DNA of 64,000 nucleotides, from NCBI RefSeq assembly GCF_900110215.1, contig NZ_FOCX01000005.1, forward strand, positions 62,001-126,000, given 5' to 3'. Below are positions 31,616-40,948 of the stretch, piece by piece. This DNA is from Halorientalis persicus (GTDB taxonomy: Archaea > Halobacteriota > Halobacteria > Halobacteriales > Haloarculaceae). A program made the translations under genes and the position numbers. The notes beneath the pieces were generated by a model. The model worked only from the letters and a program-made list of their open reading frames with translations. It did not search any database and was not told the origin of the DNA. Within the stretch, counting starts at the first letter, position 1. Each line of letters begins with the position of its first letter.

Positions 31616-32844
31616 CCGCTACCCTCGTGAAAGTCGTCGAGCGTGGTGTGGACACCGGGCCGGGCGTCGCTGATCAGCGAGCCGTCGATGTCGAGCCCGA
31701 GGACGCGACTGGCGGCGTGCCCCACCCGTTCGGTCACGTCCTCGGGGGCGTACACGCCGAGTCGCCACTGGTCGCGCTGGACCGCACGGAGCGCGCCGAC
31801 CAGCGTCGACTGGTCACCCAGCGGTCGGATCTCCCCGTTGACGATCACCCGGCTCGTCGTCTCCTCGATCTCGGGGCGGCTGGGCACGTCGAGGATCACG
31901 TCGGCCGGGTCGACTTCCGCCTCGGCGGCGATGTCGCGTTCGGCCTGGGCGATTCCGTCGTGGTCCCGCTCCAGCAACGCTTCGGGCACGTCGCCCATCT
32001 CTGCCCAGACCGCGCGCTTCAGGAGGTCACGCTCGGTGAGCCGGCGGGCGGTCTCGGCGGTCGCCTCGCACTGCCGGAGCGCGACGAGCAGGTCGTGGTC
32101 GTCCATCCGGCGCATCGCTTCGGCGGTGGTGTCGGTCGCATCGAGCAGGCGTTCCGCGCCCCGTCGGAGCATCGACTTGGAGATGCGGGCGGTGTGGTGG
32201 CTGTACACTGTCGGGGTCATCAGCGCCCGGGCGACGAGCAGGCTCTCGGCGGTCTGGACGTTGCCCTCCGCGAGGACGAGTTCCCCGTCGACGAAGGAGA
32301 GTTCCCGGACCAGCCGCTCGTGGTCGATGGTGCCGTAGGGGACGCCGGTGTGGTGGGCGTCCCGGACGAGGTAGTCCATCCGGTCCACGTCGAGTTCGCC
32401 CGAGACGAGCTGGCCGAGCTTGCCGTCGCCGGCCACGAGGTCGGCCACCGCGTCGGGGTTCAGCCCGTGATCCGAGAGGACGCGGGCGACCGCCCCCGAC
32501 TCCAGCAGTTCGTGCACGTCGTCGTGCCACTTCCCGGTATGGCGGTGGACGACGGACTCGACGTTGTGGCTGAACGGCGCGTGGCCCACGTCGTGCAACA
32601 GGGCGGCCGCCCGCACCCGCTCGGCCTGCTGACCCTCGACGTTGAGGTGGCTCAGTGCCTCGTCGGCGAGGTGATAGACGCCCAGGCTGTGCTCGAAGCG
32701 GGTGTGGTTCGCGGAGGGATAGACCAGCGTGACGGTGCCGAGCTGGCGGACGTGTCGGAGTCGCTGGACCAGCGGTGTGTCCAGCAGGTCCGTCGCGACC
32801 CCGCGCACCTCGATGTGGTCGTGGACGCTGTCCTTGATATCCAT
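31612..32844 (-). CDS. HD-domain phosphohydrolase (dNTPase-like)
   Basis: 410 residues. The HD metal motifs are HTRFEHSLGVYHL, AALLHDVGHAPFSHNVE and a later VDRMDYLVRDAHH, as in SAMHD1/EF1143-like dNTP triphosphohydrolases. ATG 32844 precedes MDIKDSVHDHIEVRG, the usual family start; the longer open frame upstream is not part of the gene. It is in a two-gene operon with the amidohydrolase. dNTP hydrolysis is inferred from the family. Confidence 0.88.
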   Translation of the reverse strand: MDIKDSVHDHIEVRGVATDLLDTPLVQRLRHVRQLGTVTLVYPSANHTRFEHSLGVYHLADEALSHLNVEGQQAERVRAAALLHDVGHAPFSHNVESVVHRHTGKWHDDVHELLESGAVARVLSDHGLNPDAVADLVAGDGKLGQLVSGELDVDRMDYLVRDAHHTGVPYGTIDHERLVRELSFVDGELVLAEGNVQTAESLLVARALMTPTVYSHHTARISKSMLRRGAERLLDATDTTAEAMRRMDDHDLLVALRQCEATAETARRLTERDLLKRAVWAEMGDVPEALLERDHDGIAQAERDIAAEAEVDPADVILDVPSRPEIEETTSRVIVNGEIRPLGDQSTLVGALRAVQRDQWRLGVYAPEDVTERVGHAASRVLGLDIDGSLISDARPGVHTTLDDFHEGSG

Positions 32845-32949
32845 TACGCCGGACTTTACCCCGCCGCCACTAAACTTCACGCGTCGCCGACCGACGCCCC
32901 GCCGCCCGAAGTCGCCCCTTTCAAGATGGGTGCCGATGTGGGGACCGAC

Positions 32950-33759
32950 ATGAACCGATACCGCGTCGCCCTGATCGCCCTCGTCGCCGCCGTCGCCCTC
33001 GCAGGCTGTGGCGGCCTCGGCGGTGACTCCGGGACGCCAACGCAATCGCCGGCGAACGGGACGCAAGCGAATACGACCGCCGACACGTCGGCACCGTACG
33101 CCCTCCCGCTCAACGGAACGGGTATTCAAGAGCGCCACCGCGCCGCGCTGATGGACGCGAACACGTTCGTCTTCCGACAGAGCGCGGTCGTTCGGTCGGC
33201 CGATACTGGTGCACCGCTCCAGTTCACGAACGTCTCCGCACAGGTCGCCCTCTCGTCGGGGACCTACCGGCTGTTCGAGGCCGCGACGACGACGAATCCG
33301 ACCGATGCCTACGTCGACGAGAACGGGACGGTCTACCTCCGGGAGCAAAGTGACGGACAGATCGGCTACGACCGCCAGTCCGGGGCCGAGAACACCGCGA
33401 ACACGTACGTCTACCCGGACATCAACCGGTACCTCCGTGGACTCGACTACAGCTACGACGGCACCGAACAGGTGGACGGCGAGACGGTCTTCGTCTACGG
33501 GGCCAACGGGACGGACCGGCTCGATCCCGACACACACGGGCTGAATCTACTCGAACCGAGTAACCTCTCGGCCATCTCGGCCGAACTCCGCGTCGCCGAG
33601 GACGGCACGGTCCGTTCGTTCCGGTACGACGTGACCGGAACGGCCGCCGAGGGGGACCGTATCCGGTACGTGGTGAACGTCGACTACACTCAGATCGGTT
33701 CGACGTCGGTGCGGGAACCGTCGTGGCTCGATCAGGCCAAACGGGTCACCGGCGAGTGA
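32950..33759 (+). CDS. Haloarchaeal lipoprotein, unknown function
   Basis: 269 residues with a signal peptide and lipobox (LVAAVALAGCGG, Cys about residue 20), so it is anchored outside the membrane. A Ser/Thr/Asn-rich linker with NGT glycosylation sequons follows, then a beta-rich domain (residues 60-260) without recognised catalytic motifs. Similar proteins are common in Halobacteria. It is divergent from the HD gene across about 105 bases. ATG 32950 starts the signal peptide. Confidence 0.85.
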   Translation: MNRYRVALIALVAAVALAGCGGLGGDSGTPTQSPANGTQANTTADTSAPYALPLNGTGIQERHRAALMDANTFVFRQSAVVRSADTGAPLQFTNVSAQVALSSGTYRLFEAATTTNPTDAYVDENGTVYLREQSDGQIGYDRQSGAENTANTYVYPDINRYLRGLDYSYDGTEQVDGETVFVYGANGTDRLDPDTHGLNLLEPSNLSAISAELRVAEDGTVRSFRYDVTGTAAEGDRIRYVVNVDYTQIGSTSVREPSWLDQAKRVTGE

Positions 33760-33813
33760 CGGGCCGGTTGCCCCTGGCGAAAGGATTTACCGCGCCGATT
33801 CCCGACCACCGGT

Positions 33814-34806
33814 ATGGTCACGTTTCTCTCCGGAGGCACGGGCACGCCGAAACTCCTCCGGGGCGCGGACGACGTCTTCCCGCCGGCCGAGACCACCGTC
33901 GTCTGTAACACCGGCGACGACGTGGAACTCGGGGGTCACCTGGTCTGTCCCGACGTGGATACCGTCCTCTTTCTCGGCGGCGACGAACTCGACCTCGATA
34001 CGTGGTGGGGCATCGCCGACGACTCGACGGTGACGGACGACGAACTCCACCGACTGGCCGACGCCGCGGGGCTGGAGGACGGCCCCAGATATCTTCCCGA
34101 CGAGCGCCAGACGGCGGGCCGGGAGATCGCGCGCTGGCGGCGGTTCTCCGGCGTCGCGGAGTTCATGTTGATCGGCGACCGGGACCGCGCCGTCCACCTC
34201 ACCCGCACTGGCCTCCTCGACGAAGGCCACACCCTCACCGCGGTTACCCGAGCCCTCGCCGACGCCTTCGACGCGCCGTGGGACGTCCTGCCGATGAGCG
34301 ACGATCCTGTGGCGAGTATCGTCCACACGCCCGAGGGGCCCGTGCACTTCCAGGAGTTCTGGGTCGGTCGCGAGGGCGACCCGGCCGTCGCATCCGTCGA
34401 GTTCCGCGGCGGTGCCGAGGCGACCGCGACCGACGCCGTGCTGACCGCGCTCGACGATCCGGTCGTCGTCGGCCCCTCCAATCCGATCACGAGCATCGGG
34501 CCGATGGTTTCCGTCGAGGGTATCGAGGCGGCGCTCCGCCAGACTTCGGTCGTGGCCGTCTCGCCGTTCGTGGAGGATCGGGTGTTCTCGGGGCCGGCGG
34601 CGAAACTGATGGCCGCCGAGGGGTACGACCCCTCGACGGCCGGCGTCGCGGCGGCCTACGAGTTCGCTGACGCGTTCGTCCTCGACAGCGAGGACGGCAC
34701 TGACCTCGACCGGCCGGTCGTCCGGACCGACACGCGACTGGACACCGAAGCCGACGCCCGACGGGTGGCCGAGGCCTGTCGGGAGGCACTGGGGGTGGTG
34801 TCGTGA
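33814..34806 (+). CDS. cofD: 2-phospho-L-lactate transferase (F420 biosynthesis)
   Basis: 330 residues. CofD motifs are at the N-terminus ([27 protein letters not shown]) and [10 protein letters not shown] near residue 228. It joins the phospholactate or phosphoenolpyruvate moiety to FO to give F420-0. It is the first gene of a run in which each stop overlaps the next start. Haloarchaea make F420, so a working pathway is plausible, but no other cof gene is in the window. Confidence 0.95.
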   Translation: MVTFLSGGTGTPKLLRGADDVFPPAETTVVCNTGDDVELGGHLVCPDVDTVLFLGGDELDLDTWWGIADDSTVTDDELHRLADAAGLEDGPRYLPDERQTAGREIARWRRFSGVAEFMLIGDRDRAVHLTRTGLLDEGHTLTAVTRALADAFDAPWDVLPMSDDPVASIVHTPEGPVHFQEFWVGREGDPAVASVEFRGGAEATATDAVLTALDDPVVVGPSNPITSIGPMVSVEGIEAALRQTSVVAVSPFVEDRVFSGPAAKLMAAEGYDPSTAGVAAAYEFADAFVLDSEDGTDLDRPVVRTDTRLDTEADARRVAEACREALGVVS

Positions 34807-35588
34807 GCCGTGACGCCGCGTCCGACCCGCCCGCCCCGCTGGAGTTCCGGCCGCGGGTCGTCCTGGCGAGCCTCAGCGGCGAGTCCGACGCCGACTGGGC
34901 TCGTGCCGGAAGCGAGTACGCCGGCGCGGCCGCCCTCGGTGGGATCGCGCTGGACGACCCCACCCGCGCGGCCGCCCGCGAACTCGTCGCCCGAGACCGA
35001 ACCGAGTTCCTGCCCGACGATCCCGTCGAATACGTCGACGAGCAACTGGCCGCGCTGGAAGACGTCCCGCTCCGGACGGGGTTCAACGTTCGGACGGCGA
35101 CTCTCGACCCGCTCCGCGAGGTCGCCGCCGTCTGTCGCGATCGCGATGCGTTCCTCGAGATCAACGCTCACTGCCGACAGGACGAGATGTGTGCGGCCGG
35201 GGCCGGCGAGACGCTGCTCCGGGACTCGGGCCGACTGTGTGAACAGGTCGAGACCGCGGCCGAGACTGGCGCGACGGTGAGCGTCAAGGTCCGGACCGAA
35301 GTCCCGGGCGTCGACCTCCCGTCGCTGGCCGAGCACCTCGAAACGGCAGGGGCCGACGCCGTCCACGTCGACGCGATGGATTCGGAGGCCGTCGTCGGCG
35401 ACGTGGCCGCGGCGACCGACCTGTTCGTGATCGCCAACAACGAGGTCCGGGACGAGGGGAGCGTCCGGGAGTATCTGGACCACGGCGCGGACGCGGTCAG
35501 TGTGGGCCGCCCGAGCGACGAGCCGGCGGTGCTCGAACGTGTCCGCGACGCAACGACGGCCTGGTTCGCGGAGGAGGTCGAGCCGTGA
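34803..35588 (+). CDS. Dihydrouridine synthase-like flavin TIM-barrel protein
   Basis: 261 residues, shorter than true Dus enzymes (about 310-350). The Dus-like active-site segment is [21 protein letters not shown] (compare N-x-GCP-x5-G-x-GA), the FMN region is VKVRTEV, and [12 protein letters not shown] binds phosphate. The missing C-terminal tRNA-binding helical domain makes tRNA modification doubtful. The GTG start overlaps the cofD stop (GTGA). An oxidoreductase acting with the co-transcribed CitG-like and DUF447 proteins is possible. Confidence 0.75.
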   Translation: MSRDAASDPPAPLEFRPRVVLASLSGESDADWARAGSEYAGAAALGGIALDDPTRAAARELVARDRTEFLPDDPVEYVDEQLAALEDVPLRTGFNVRTATLDPLREVAAVCRDRDAFLEINAHCRQDEMCAAGAGETLLRDSGRLCEQVETAAETGATVSVKVRTEVPGVDLPSLAEHLETAGADAVHVDAMDSEAVVGDVAAATDLFVIANNEVRDEGSVREYLDHGADAVSVGRPSDEPAVLERVRDATTAWFAEEVEP

Positions 35589-36451
35589 GCTCCGCCGATC
35601 CCGGCGTCGAACCGCCGCCGGAGCGCACCGTCGTCGACGACGCCCAGCTCGCGCTCCTGCTGGAGGTGACGGGGACGCCCAAACCCGGCAACGTCGACCG
35701 CGCCCACGACCACGACGACCTGCGGTTCGAGCACTTCATGGCGGGCGGCATCGGCGCACGGTGCGGTCTCGAACTGGCCGCCGACGGCGAGCGCCTGGGC
35801 CGTGCCTTCGAGCGCGCGATCGCGGGCATGAGCCAGCAACGGGCCGGCAACACACAGTTCGGGGCCCTGCTCGTGCTCGTGCCGCTGGTCCGGGCGGCCG
35901 CCGAAGGGGAGCTATCGGGCGAGCGGGCCGGCGACCTGGCGGCGGCGACGACGGTCGCCGACGCCGCGGACTTCTACCGGGCCTTCGAGCACGTCGACGT
36001 GGCCGTCGACGACCCGCCAGCGGGCATGGACGCCCTGGACGTGCGCCGCGGTGCCGAGGCCGTCCCCGCCGTCGAGGACCGAGGCGTGACGCTGTACGAC
36101 GTGATGGCCGATTCCGTCGAGGTCGACGGCATCGCCCGCGAGTGGACCGGCGAGTTCGCGCGCACGTTCGAGGCGGCCGAGCGACTGCTCGACCGCGATG
36201 GACCGGTCCCTGATCGAGCGGCGCGGGTCTTCCTGGAACTGCTGGCCGAGGAACCAGACACGTTCGTCGCGACACAGCACGACCGCGAGACGGCTCGCGA
36301 GGCGACGGAGCGAGCGGCCGCCGCGCTGGCCGACGGCGATCCGTGGGCGCTAGCCAACGAGTTCGTCGCCGAGGGGATCAACCCCGGGACAACAGCCGAT
36401 CTGACCGCGGCCGCACTGTTCGTCGCGCTCGAACGGGGGCTGGAGATATGA
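35585..36451 (+). CDS. Triphosphoribosyl-dephospho-CoA synthase-like (CitG/MdcB family)
   Basis: 288 residues. CitG-family motifs are present: TGTPKPGNVDRAHDHDD, QRAGNTQFGALLVL, and INPGTTADLTAAAL at the C-terminus. In bacteria CitG makes the prosthetic group of citrate lyase or malonate decarboxylase, but neither enzyme is visible here. Archaeal homologues are linked to cofactor pathways. It is coupled by 4-base overlaps at both ends (GTGA, ATGA) to the Dus-like and membrane genes. A nucleoside-triphosphate plus phosphoribosyl chemistry is inferred only from the family. Confidence 0.85.
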   Translation: MSSADPGVEPPPERTVVDDAQLALLLEVTGTPKPGNVDRAHDHDDLRFEHFMAGGIGARCGLELAADGERLGRAFERAIAGMSQQRAGNTQFGALLVLVPLVRAAAEGELSGERAGDLAAATTVADAADFYRAFEHVDVAVDDPPAGMDALDVRRGAEAVPAVEDRGVTLYDVMADSVEVDGIAREWTGEFARTFEAAERLLDRDGPVPDRAARVFLELLAEEPDTFVATQHDRETAREATERAAAALADGDPWALANEFVAEGINPGTTADLTAAALFVALERGLEI

Positions 36452-36933
36452 GTGACGACGACGAGGAGTGGCCCGACCCCCCTGGAGCACCGGGCGCGTC
36501 CTCGGACTCGGACGGCGATCGTCTCCCGATCCAAGCCGAGAGCGGAGTGCTGGCCATCGGCGCTGGCGTGACGGTGGCGGTTCTGGGCTACGCGGCCATC
36601 GCACTGCTGACGGGTATCGAACGGTCGGCGACCCTCTCGACCGTCCTGCGTCCCGGCGCGCTCGGACTGTATCCCGGTGCCGTGGTCGCCGGGTGGATCG
36701 ACGGCGGGTCGCTCCGCCGGAGTGCCGACACCGGCTTCCGGGCCGTCTTCGTCGGGACGACGCTGGCCCAGGGCGCGCTGTTCCTGCAGGCCGACGCGCC
36801 GCCAACCTTCCTCCTGCTCGGACTGATGGGCATCGCCGTCGCCTACGCCCTGCCCGCGACGCTGTTCGGGGCCCTCGGCGGCGCGCTCCGCCGCTGGTAC
36901 GAGCGCGACCCGGAGGTAGACCTCGATGTCTGA
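36448..36933 (+). CDS. Membrane protein in the cofD operon
   Basis: 161 residues. After an acidic proline-rich N-terminus of about 35 residues come four hydrophobic helices (VLAIGAGVTVAVLGYAAIAL; LGLYPGAVVAGWI; AVFVGTTLAQGALF; FLLLGLMGIAVAYALPATLFG). No family is recognised. The ATG overlaps the CitG-like stop, and its own 3' end overlaps the DUF447 gene by 8 bases. Confidence 0.8.
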   Translation: MSDDDEEWPDPPGAPGASSDSDGDRLPIQAESGVLAIGAGVTVAVLGYAAIALLTGIERSATLSTVLRPGALGLYPGAVVAGWIDGGSLRRSADTGFRAVFVGTTLAQGALFLQADAPPTFLLLGLMGIAVAYALPATLFGALGGALRRWYERDPEVDLDV

Positions 36934-37522
36934 GAGTTGGCCCGTCGCCCTCCGGGGCGTCACCGAGTCTCTCGTCACGACGCTCGGGCCGAACGACCGC
37001 TGGAACGTCGCCGCGCTGGGACTCCACGCGCCCGGGGGTGGCGACGACGCCAGCGACGACCCCGTCACTGCCCGCACCTGGGGTCGCACCCGGACCTGGC
37101 GGAACTTCCGGGAGCGCGGCGAGGGGTACGTCCAGTTCACGACCGACCCCCTCGATTTCGCCGAGGCCGCGATGACCGTCCGCGAGGAGACCGAGCCAGT
37201 CCTCCCGAGCGCCGACGCCTGGGCGCGGGTCACCGTCGAGCGGACCGACGCGGGCGAGGACGACGACACGCAGTGGGTCGAGTGGGCGCTCGGCCCCGAG
37301 GAAACTGCCGTCGAGCGCGAGACCGCCCCGACGACGAACCGGGGCTACTACGCCGTGGTCGAAGCCACCGTGGCGGCCTCCCGGCTGGACGTGCCGGCCT
37401 ACGACCGCGCGGAACTGGAATCGCGGCTCGACTACTTCGCCGATGTCGTGGCGCGCTGTGGCGGCGAACGCGAGCGAGCGGCGATGGCCGTGGTTCGGGA
37501 CAACTGCTCGTGGGACGGGTAG
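36926..37522 (+). CDS. DUF447-family protein (flavin-reductase-like split barrel)
   Basis: 198 residues. GVTESLVTTLGPNDRWNVAALG at the N-terminus matches the DUF447 pattern; structures of archaeal members have an FMN-binding split barrel. NRGYYAVVEATVAASRLDVPAY near residue 150 is the second conserved block. The function is unknown. It ends the operon that starts with cofD; ribosomal protein S17e begins 78 bases later with its own promoter region. Confidence 0.85.
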   Translation: MSESWPVALRGVTESLVTTLGPNDRWNVAALGLHAPGGGDDASDDPVTARTWGRTRTWRNFRERGEGYVQFTTDPLDFAEAAMTVREETEPVLPSADAWARVTVERTDAGEDDDTQWVEWALGPEETAVERETAPTTNRGYYAVVEATVAASRLDVPAYDRAELESRLDYFADVVARCGGERERAAMAVVRDNCSWDG

Positions 37523-37600
37523 GATACGGGGCCGCCGGCTCGCCGTTCCGGGTCGCCTTTCGAACCCTTTTTCAGAGTTGGGCCAGCACGTACGACCAAC

Positions 37601-37792
37601 ATGGCAATCAAACCGGCCTACGTCAAGAAGACGGGACGGACCCTGCTGGAGCGCTACCCCGATGCCTTCGGACACGACTTCGAGCACAACAAGGAACTGG
37701 TAACCGAACTCACAAACATCGAATCCAAGGGCGTCCGCAACCGCATCGCGGGCTACATCACCAGCAAAGAAGGCGCCGAAGTCCCCGCGTAA
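37601..37792 (+). CDS. rps17e: 30S ribosomal protein S17e
   Basis: 63 residues, full length for the archaeal protein. The sequence starts [20 protein letters not shown] and keeps the family block [20 protein letters not shown]. It is a component of the small ribosomal subunit found only in archaea and eukaryotes. It lies between the cofD operon and asd, on the same strand. Confidence 0.97.
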   Translation: MAIKPAYVKKTGRTLLERYPDAFGHDFEHNKELVTELTNIESKGVRNRIAGYITSKEGAEVPA

Positions 37793-37913
37793 TCTTCGAC
37801 TTCTCCTTCGATTCTCCGCGCTGACGAGTCGCGACACTGGCCGTCCCGACCAGTCGACCGGCGACGGCTTTCCAAACCGTTTTGAGGCGGCCCGGCCGTA
37901 GCTGTGGGTACCA

Positions 37914-38951
37914 ATGACAGTACGCGTAGGCGTTCTCGGCGCGACGGGCGCAGTCGGACAGCGACTCATCCAGCAGATCGATCCCCACCCCGACTTCGAA
38001 CTCGCCGCGCTGACCGCATCCAGCGCGAGCACGGGCAAGTCCTACCGCGAGGCCGCCAAGTGGCGCGTCGACAGCCCCATCCCCGAAGACGTGGCCGACA
38101 TGACCGTCGTCGCGACCGACCCTGACGAGGTCCCCGACGACGTGGACTTGCTGTTCTCCTCGCTTCCCTCCAGTGTCGGTGAAGCCGTCGAACCCGAGTT
38201 CATAGAGGCGGGCTACGTCATGTCCTCGAACTCCTCGAACTTCCGCACCGACGAGGACATCCCGCTCACCATCCCGGAGGTCAACGCCGATCACCTCGGC
38301 TTGATCGAGGTCCAGCGCGACGAGCGCGGCTGGGACGGGGCCCTCGTCAAGAACCCCAACTGCTCGACGATCACGATGGTCCCGCCGCTTGCCGCCCTCG
38401 ACGAGGCCTTCGGCCTGACCGACGTGCGCGTCTCCACCCTCCAGGCCGTCTCCGGCGCGGGCTACTCCGGCGTCACCTCCATGGAGATCATCGACAACGC
38501 CATCCCGCACATCGGCGGCGAAGAGAAGAAGATGGAAACCGAGAGCCGGAAACTGCTCGGCGAGTTCGACGGTGCCGAGGTCCAGTGGAACGACGCCGAG
38601 GTCGCCGCGTCCTGTAACCGCATCCCGACGCTCGACGGCCACCTCGAGAACGTCTGGGCCGACACCGCCGAGGACGTGACCGTCGAAGAAGCCGCCGAGG
38701 CCCTGCGCGAGTACCCCAGCATCGACCTGCCGTCCTCGCCCGACCAGCTCATCAAAGTCTTCGAGGAACCCGACCGCCCCCAGCCCCGTCTGGACCGCAA
38801 CCAGAGCGACGGCATGGGCATCGCCGTCGGTGGCATTCAGGAGACCGAGAACGGCCTCCAGTTCAACTGTCTCGCCCACAACACCATCCGCGGCGCGGCC
38901 GGCGCGTCCGTGCTGAACGGCGAACTGCTGCTGGAAGAAGGCTACCTATAA
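37914..38951 (+). CDS. asd: Aspartate-semialdehyde dehydrogenase
   Basis: 345 residues. NADP loop at the N-terminus (VGVLGATGAVGQRLIQQI), catalytic Cys in LVKNPNCSTITMV (about residue 147), substrate residues in SGAGYSGVTSMEI, and a catalytic His region CNRIPTLDGHLENV. It reduces aspartyl phosphate to the semialdehyde for lysine, threonine and methionine synthesis. This is the archaeal/fungal type. A strong hairpin lies 20 bases after the stop. Confidence 0.95.
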   Translation: MTVRVGVLGATGAVGQRLIQQIDPHPDFELAALTASSASTGKSYREAAKWRVDSPIPEDVADMTVVATDPDEVPDDVDLLFSSLPSSVGEAVEPEFIEAGYVMSSNSSNFRTDEDIPLTIPEVNADHLGLIEVQRDERGWDGALVKNPNCSTITMVPPLAALDEAFGLTDVRVSTLQAVSGAGYSGVTSMEIIDNAIPHIGGEEKKMETESRKLLGEFDGAEVQWNDAEVAASCNRIPTLDGHLENVWADTAEDVTVEEAAEALREYPSIDLPSSPDQLIKVFEEPDRPQPRLDRNQSDGMGIAVGGIQETENGLQFNCLAHNTIRGAAGASVLNGELLLEEGYL

Positions 38952-38970
38952 CCCACTTTTTACTTCGTCG

Positions 38971-38993
38971 GGTGCCGCGCTGTGCGCGGCACC
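38971..38993. terminator. 10-base-pair hairpin after asd
   Basis: GGTGCCGCGC-TGT-GCGCGGCACC: a perfect 10-base stem with a 3-base loop, preceded by a CTTTTT run. A second stem (8 bases, one-base centre) is at 39028-39044. It lies between converging genes, so a shared transcript end is likely. Confidence 0.5.
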
Positions 38994-39101
38994 ACTCCTC
39001 GTGAAAACTTGGGGAAAAAGGCCGCTCGCGCGCCGACGGCGCGCTCGCGGATGCTGTGCTGCGTTCCTCCGCACCGCAAAACTGCGACCGCAACCCCGCA
39101 A

Positions 39102-39139
39102 CCGCAGACCCGCTCCAGCACCGCAGACCCGCTCCGCCA
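39102..39139. repeat. 19-base tandem direct repeat
   Basis: Two consecutive 19-base units, CCGCAGACCCGCTCCagca and CCGCAGACCCGCTCCgcca, are followed by a partial third (CCGCAAACCGCC). It is noncoding, 24 bases from the end of the R2lox gene. The role is unknown; replication slippage is the simple explanation. Confidence 0.6.
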
Positions 39140-39162
39140 CCGCAAACCGCCCAGCCCCGCGC

Positions 39163-40113
39163 TCAGTCCGCCGCGGCCTCGTCGTCGCCTTCGAGTTTCA
39201 CGAGTTCGTCGACCGGCGGAATCTCCGCGTCCTGCTCGGTGAGAATCTCGACCCGGCGAGTGAGCTTGTTCCGCGAGTACTCGATAATCGGGATCGGATT
39301 CGTCGCCTCACCCTGCGAGGAGTGCCGGACGATGCCCGCGACCAGCGGCATCAGGTCCTGCAGCGTGTTCTGGACGACTTCGGCGTCGACGCCCTCCTCG
39401 TGGATCAGCGTCCGGACCTCCTGCATCCCGAAGCCCACGTGCCGACCCTCGTCGCTCCGGATGCGCGTGATCCCCTCGACCAGCCCGTCCATCTGGGGGA
39501 ACGCCCGGACCGCCACCTCGTCGGAACCCTGATCGGAGAAGGCCGACTGGATGCCGTAGTAGCCGGTCTGTGCCAGCACGCTCTCGACGACGAGGTGGTA
39601 GTGACAGTACGCCTTCGCGCGGTTCTCCGGCGTGTCCTCTTCCAGCAACCGCTCCATCGCCGCCTCGTTCCGGTCGAACAGTTCTACGTAGTCGTCGTTG
39701 AAGAACCGCTGGTCGGTCGGTCTGGTCACGTCGAAGCCCAGTTCCTCCTCGACGGGATTGACCACCTCGCGCCAGTAGCGGTCGAAAAACTGCGTGTGTT
39801 TGGCCTCCTCGTAGATCTGGCTGGAGACGAACATCTGCTTGTTGATGTCCTCTAGCACCATCCCCAGCGGCATCAGGTCCTCCGTGACGGCCTCCTCGCC
39901 GGCACCGAACAGCGCCAGCGTCGTCCGGAGCCCCTCGAACTCCGCCTCGGTCGGTTCGTCCTCGATGAACTTCCGCCGGTCGGCCTCGATGTCTTCCTGC
40001 GGGATGTCGCCGTAGGGATCCCAGTGTCGGTAGACGGCGTTTTTGAAATAGCCCTGGGCGAACGAGTCCGGATCGAGTCGCATATCGCGGCTGGTATCTT
40101 CCACCTGTGTCAT
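39163..40113 (-). CDS. R2-like ligand-binding oxidase (R2lox; ribonucleotide-reductase beta-like)
   Basis: 316-residue ferritin-like protein. All six metal ligands of R2lox can be placed: E73 (GEEAVTED), E103 and H106 (EEAKHTQ), E177 (HYHLVVES), E222 and H225 (DEGRH). The pair that forms the Tyr-Val ether crosslink in R2lox is also present (V76, Y172). It would assemble a Mn/Fe centre and oxidise a lipid-like ligand rather than make a radical for nucleotide reduction. No nrdA is nearby. Automatic annotation usually calls such proteins NrdB. The ATG at 40113 gives the full family length. Confidence 0.85.
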   Translation of the reverse strand: MTQVEDTSRDMRLDPDSFAQGYFKNAVYRHWDPYGDIPQEDIEADRRKFIEDEPTEAEFEGLRTTLALFGAGEEAVTEDLMPLGMVLEDINKQMFVSSQIYEEAKHTQFFDRYWREVVNPVEEELGFDVTRPTDQRFFNDDYVELFDRNEAAMERLLEEDTPENRAKAYCHYHLVVESVLAQTGYYGIQSAFSDQGSDEVAVRAFPQMDGLVEGITRIRSDEGRHVGFGMQEVRTLIHEEGVDAEVVQNTLQDLMPLVAGIVRHSSQGEATNPIPIIEYSRNKLTRRVEILTEQDAEIPPVDELVKLEGDDEAAAD

Positions 40114-40173
40114 GGTGTCTCAACCCATACCCCGGACCCGGATAAGTGTCCTTCGCCCCAACGAGCAGGTGCT

Positions 40174-40881
40174 TTATGAGCTACCGAGCGGTCGGATCGA
40201 CTCCCGCGCCGTCGTGTCGTAGCCTGCGGGAACGATCTCGGTCACGAACTGGCTCTCGATGGCCTGCAGGTGTTCCGCGACGGTTCCGGCCGAACAGTCG
40301 AGTTCGGCGGCGATCTCCTCGCAGGTCACCTCGCGTGGAATCTCGTAGTATCCCTTTTCGACCGCCTTCCTGACGACCTCTCGCTTGCGTTCGGTGAGAC
40401 CCGAAAACAGCGTCTTGCTCTCGGGGTCGTAGCTCCCGATCCGGAGCAGATCCACCGACACGCCCTCGGGGATCACGTCGATCATCTCCCGGAGTGCCGC
40501 CTCTTCGGCGATCAGTGTGAGCTTGAGACTCGACTGTGCGGGTTCGACGAACTCCAGCGGATACTCCGGCAGGACGGCGAACTCCTCCAGAAGCGTCAGC
40601 AGTGAGTCCACCAGCTCCGTCGGATGGAAGTGACAGCGGAGCAACTTCCCGTCGTCCGTGTCGGTCAGCTGGTAGTCGATCATGTCGTCTTCGGTCTCGG
40701 CGAGCGCGTCGAGAATACTGCTCGTCGGCCCGTTCAACTCGTTGAGTAGCACGACTGTGCCGTCAGCGAGCAGCGTGATGTTTCGAATCGCGACCATCGT
40801 CACGTCGTGGTCGCGGAACGCGGCTTCCTTCGGATGGAACCACCCCCGGTTCGGCGTCAGCACGAACGTCCCGTACCTCAT
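40174..40881 (-). CDS. Bat-type HTH-10 transcription regulator
   Basis: 235 residues. The N-terminal 150 residues are a Bat-associated ligand/sensor-like region, and the HTH-10 domain is at residues 165-220 (LTERKREVVRKAVEKGYYEIP; CEEIAAELDCSAGTVAEHLQAIE). It lies 60 bases upstream of the R2lox gene on the same strand, so it may control it. The target is not evident from sequence. Confidence 0.88.
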   Translation of the reverse strand: MRYGTFVLTPNRGWFHPKEAAFRDHDVTMVAIRNITLLADGTVVLLNELNGPTSSILDALAETEDDMIDYQLTDTDDGKLLRCHFHPTELVDSLLTLLEEFAVLPEYPLEFVEPAQSSLKLTLIAEEAALREMIDVIPEGVSVDLLRIGSYDPESKTLFSGLTERKREVVRKAVEKGYYEIPREVTCEEIAAELDCSAGTVAEHLQAIESQFVTEIVPAGYDTTARESIRPLGSS

Positions 40882-40948
40882 GTTCTATTAGGCGAAATGC
40901 TACGTGATAATGGTTCGCATTGACAGCCACCCGCGGTCGGATTCACCT

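Noticed and set aside
31627-32949. Upstream extension of the lipoprotein frame
   Set aside because: It runs opposite the HD gene; the real start is ATG 32950 at the signal peptide.
32845-33537. Upstream extension of the HD-domain frame
   Set aside because: It runs opposite the lipoprotein gene; the family start is ATG 32844.
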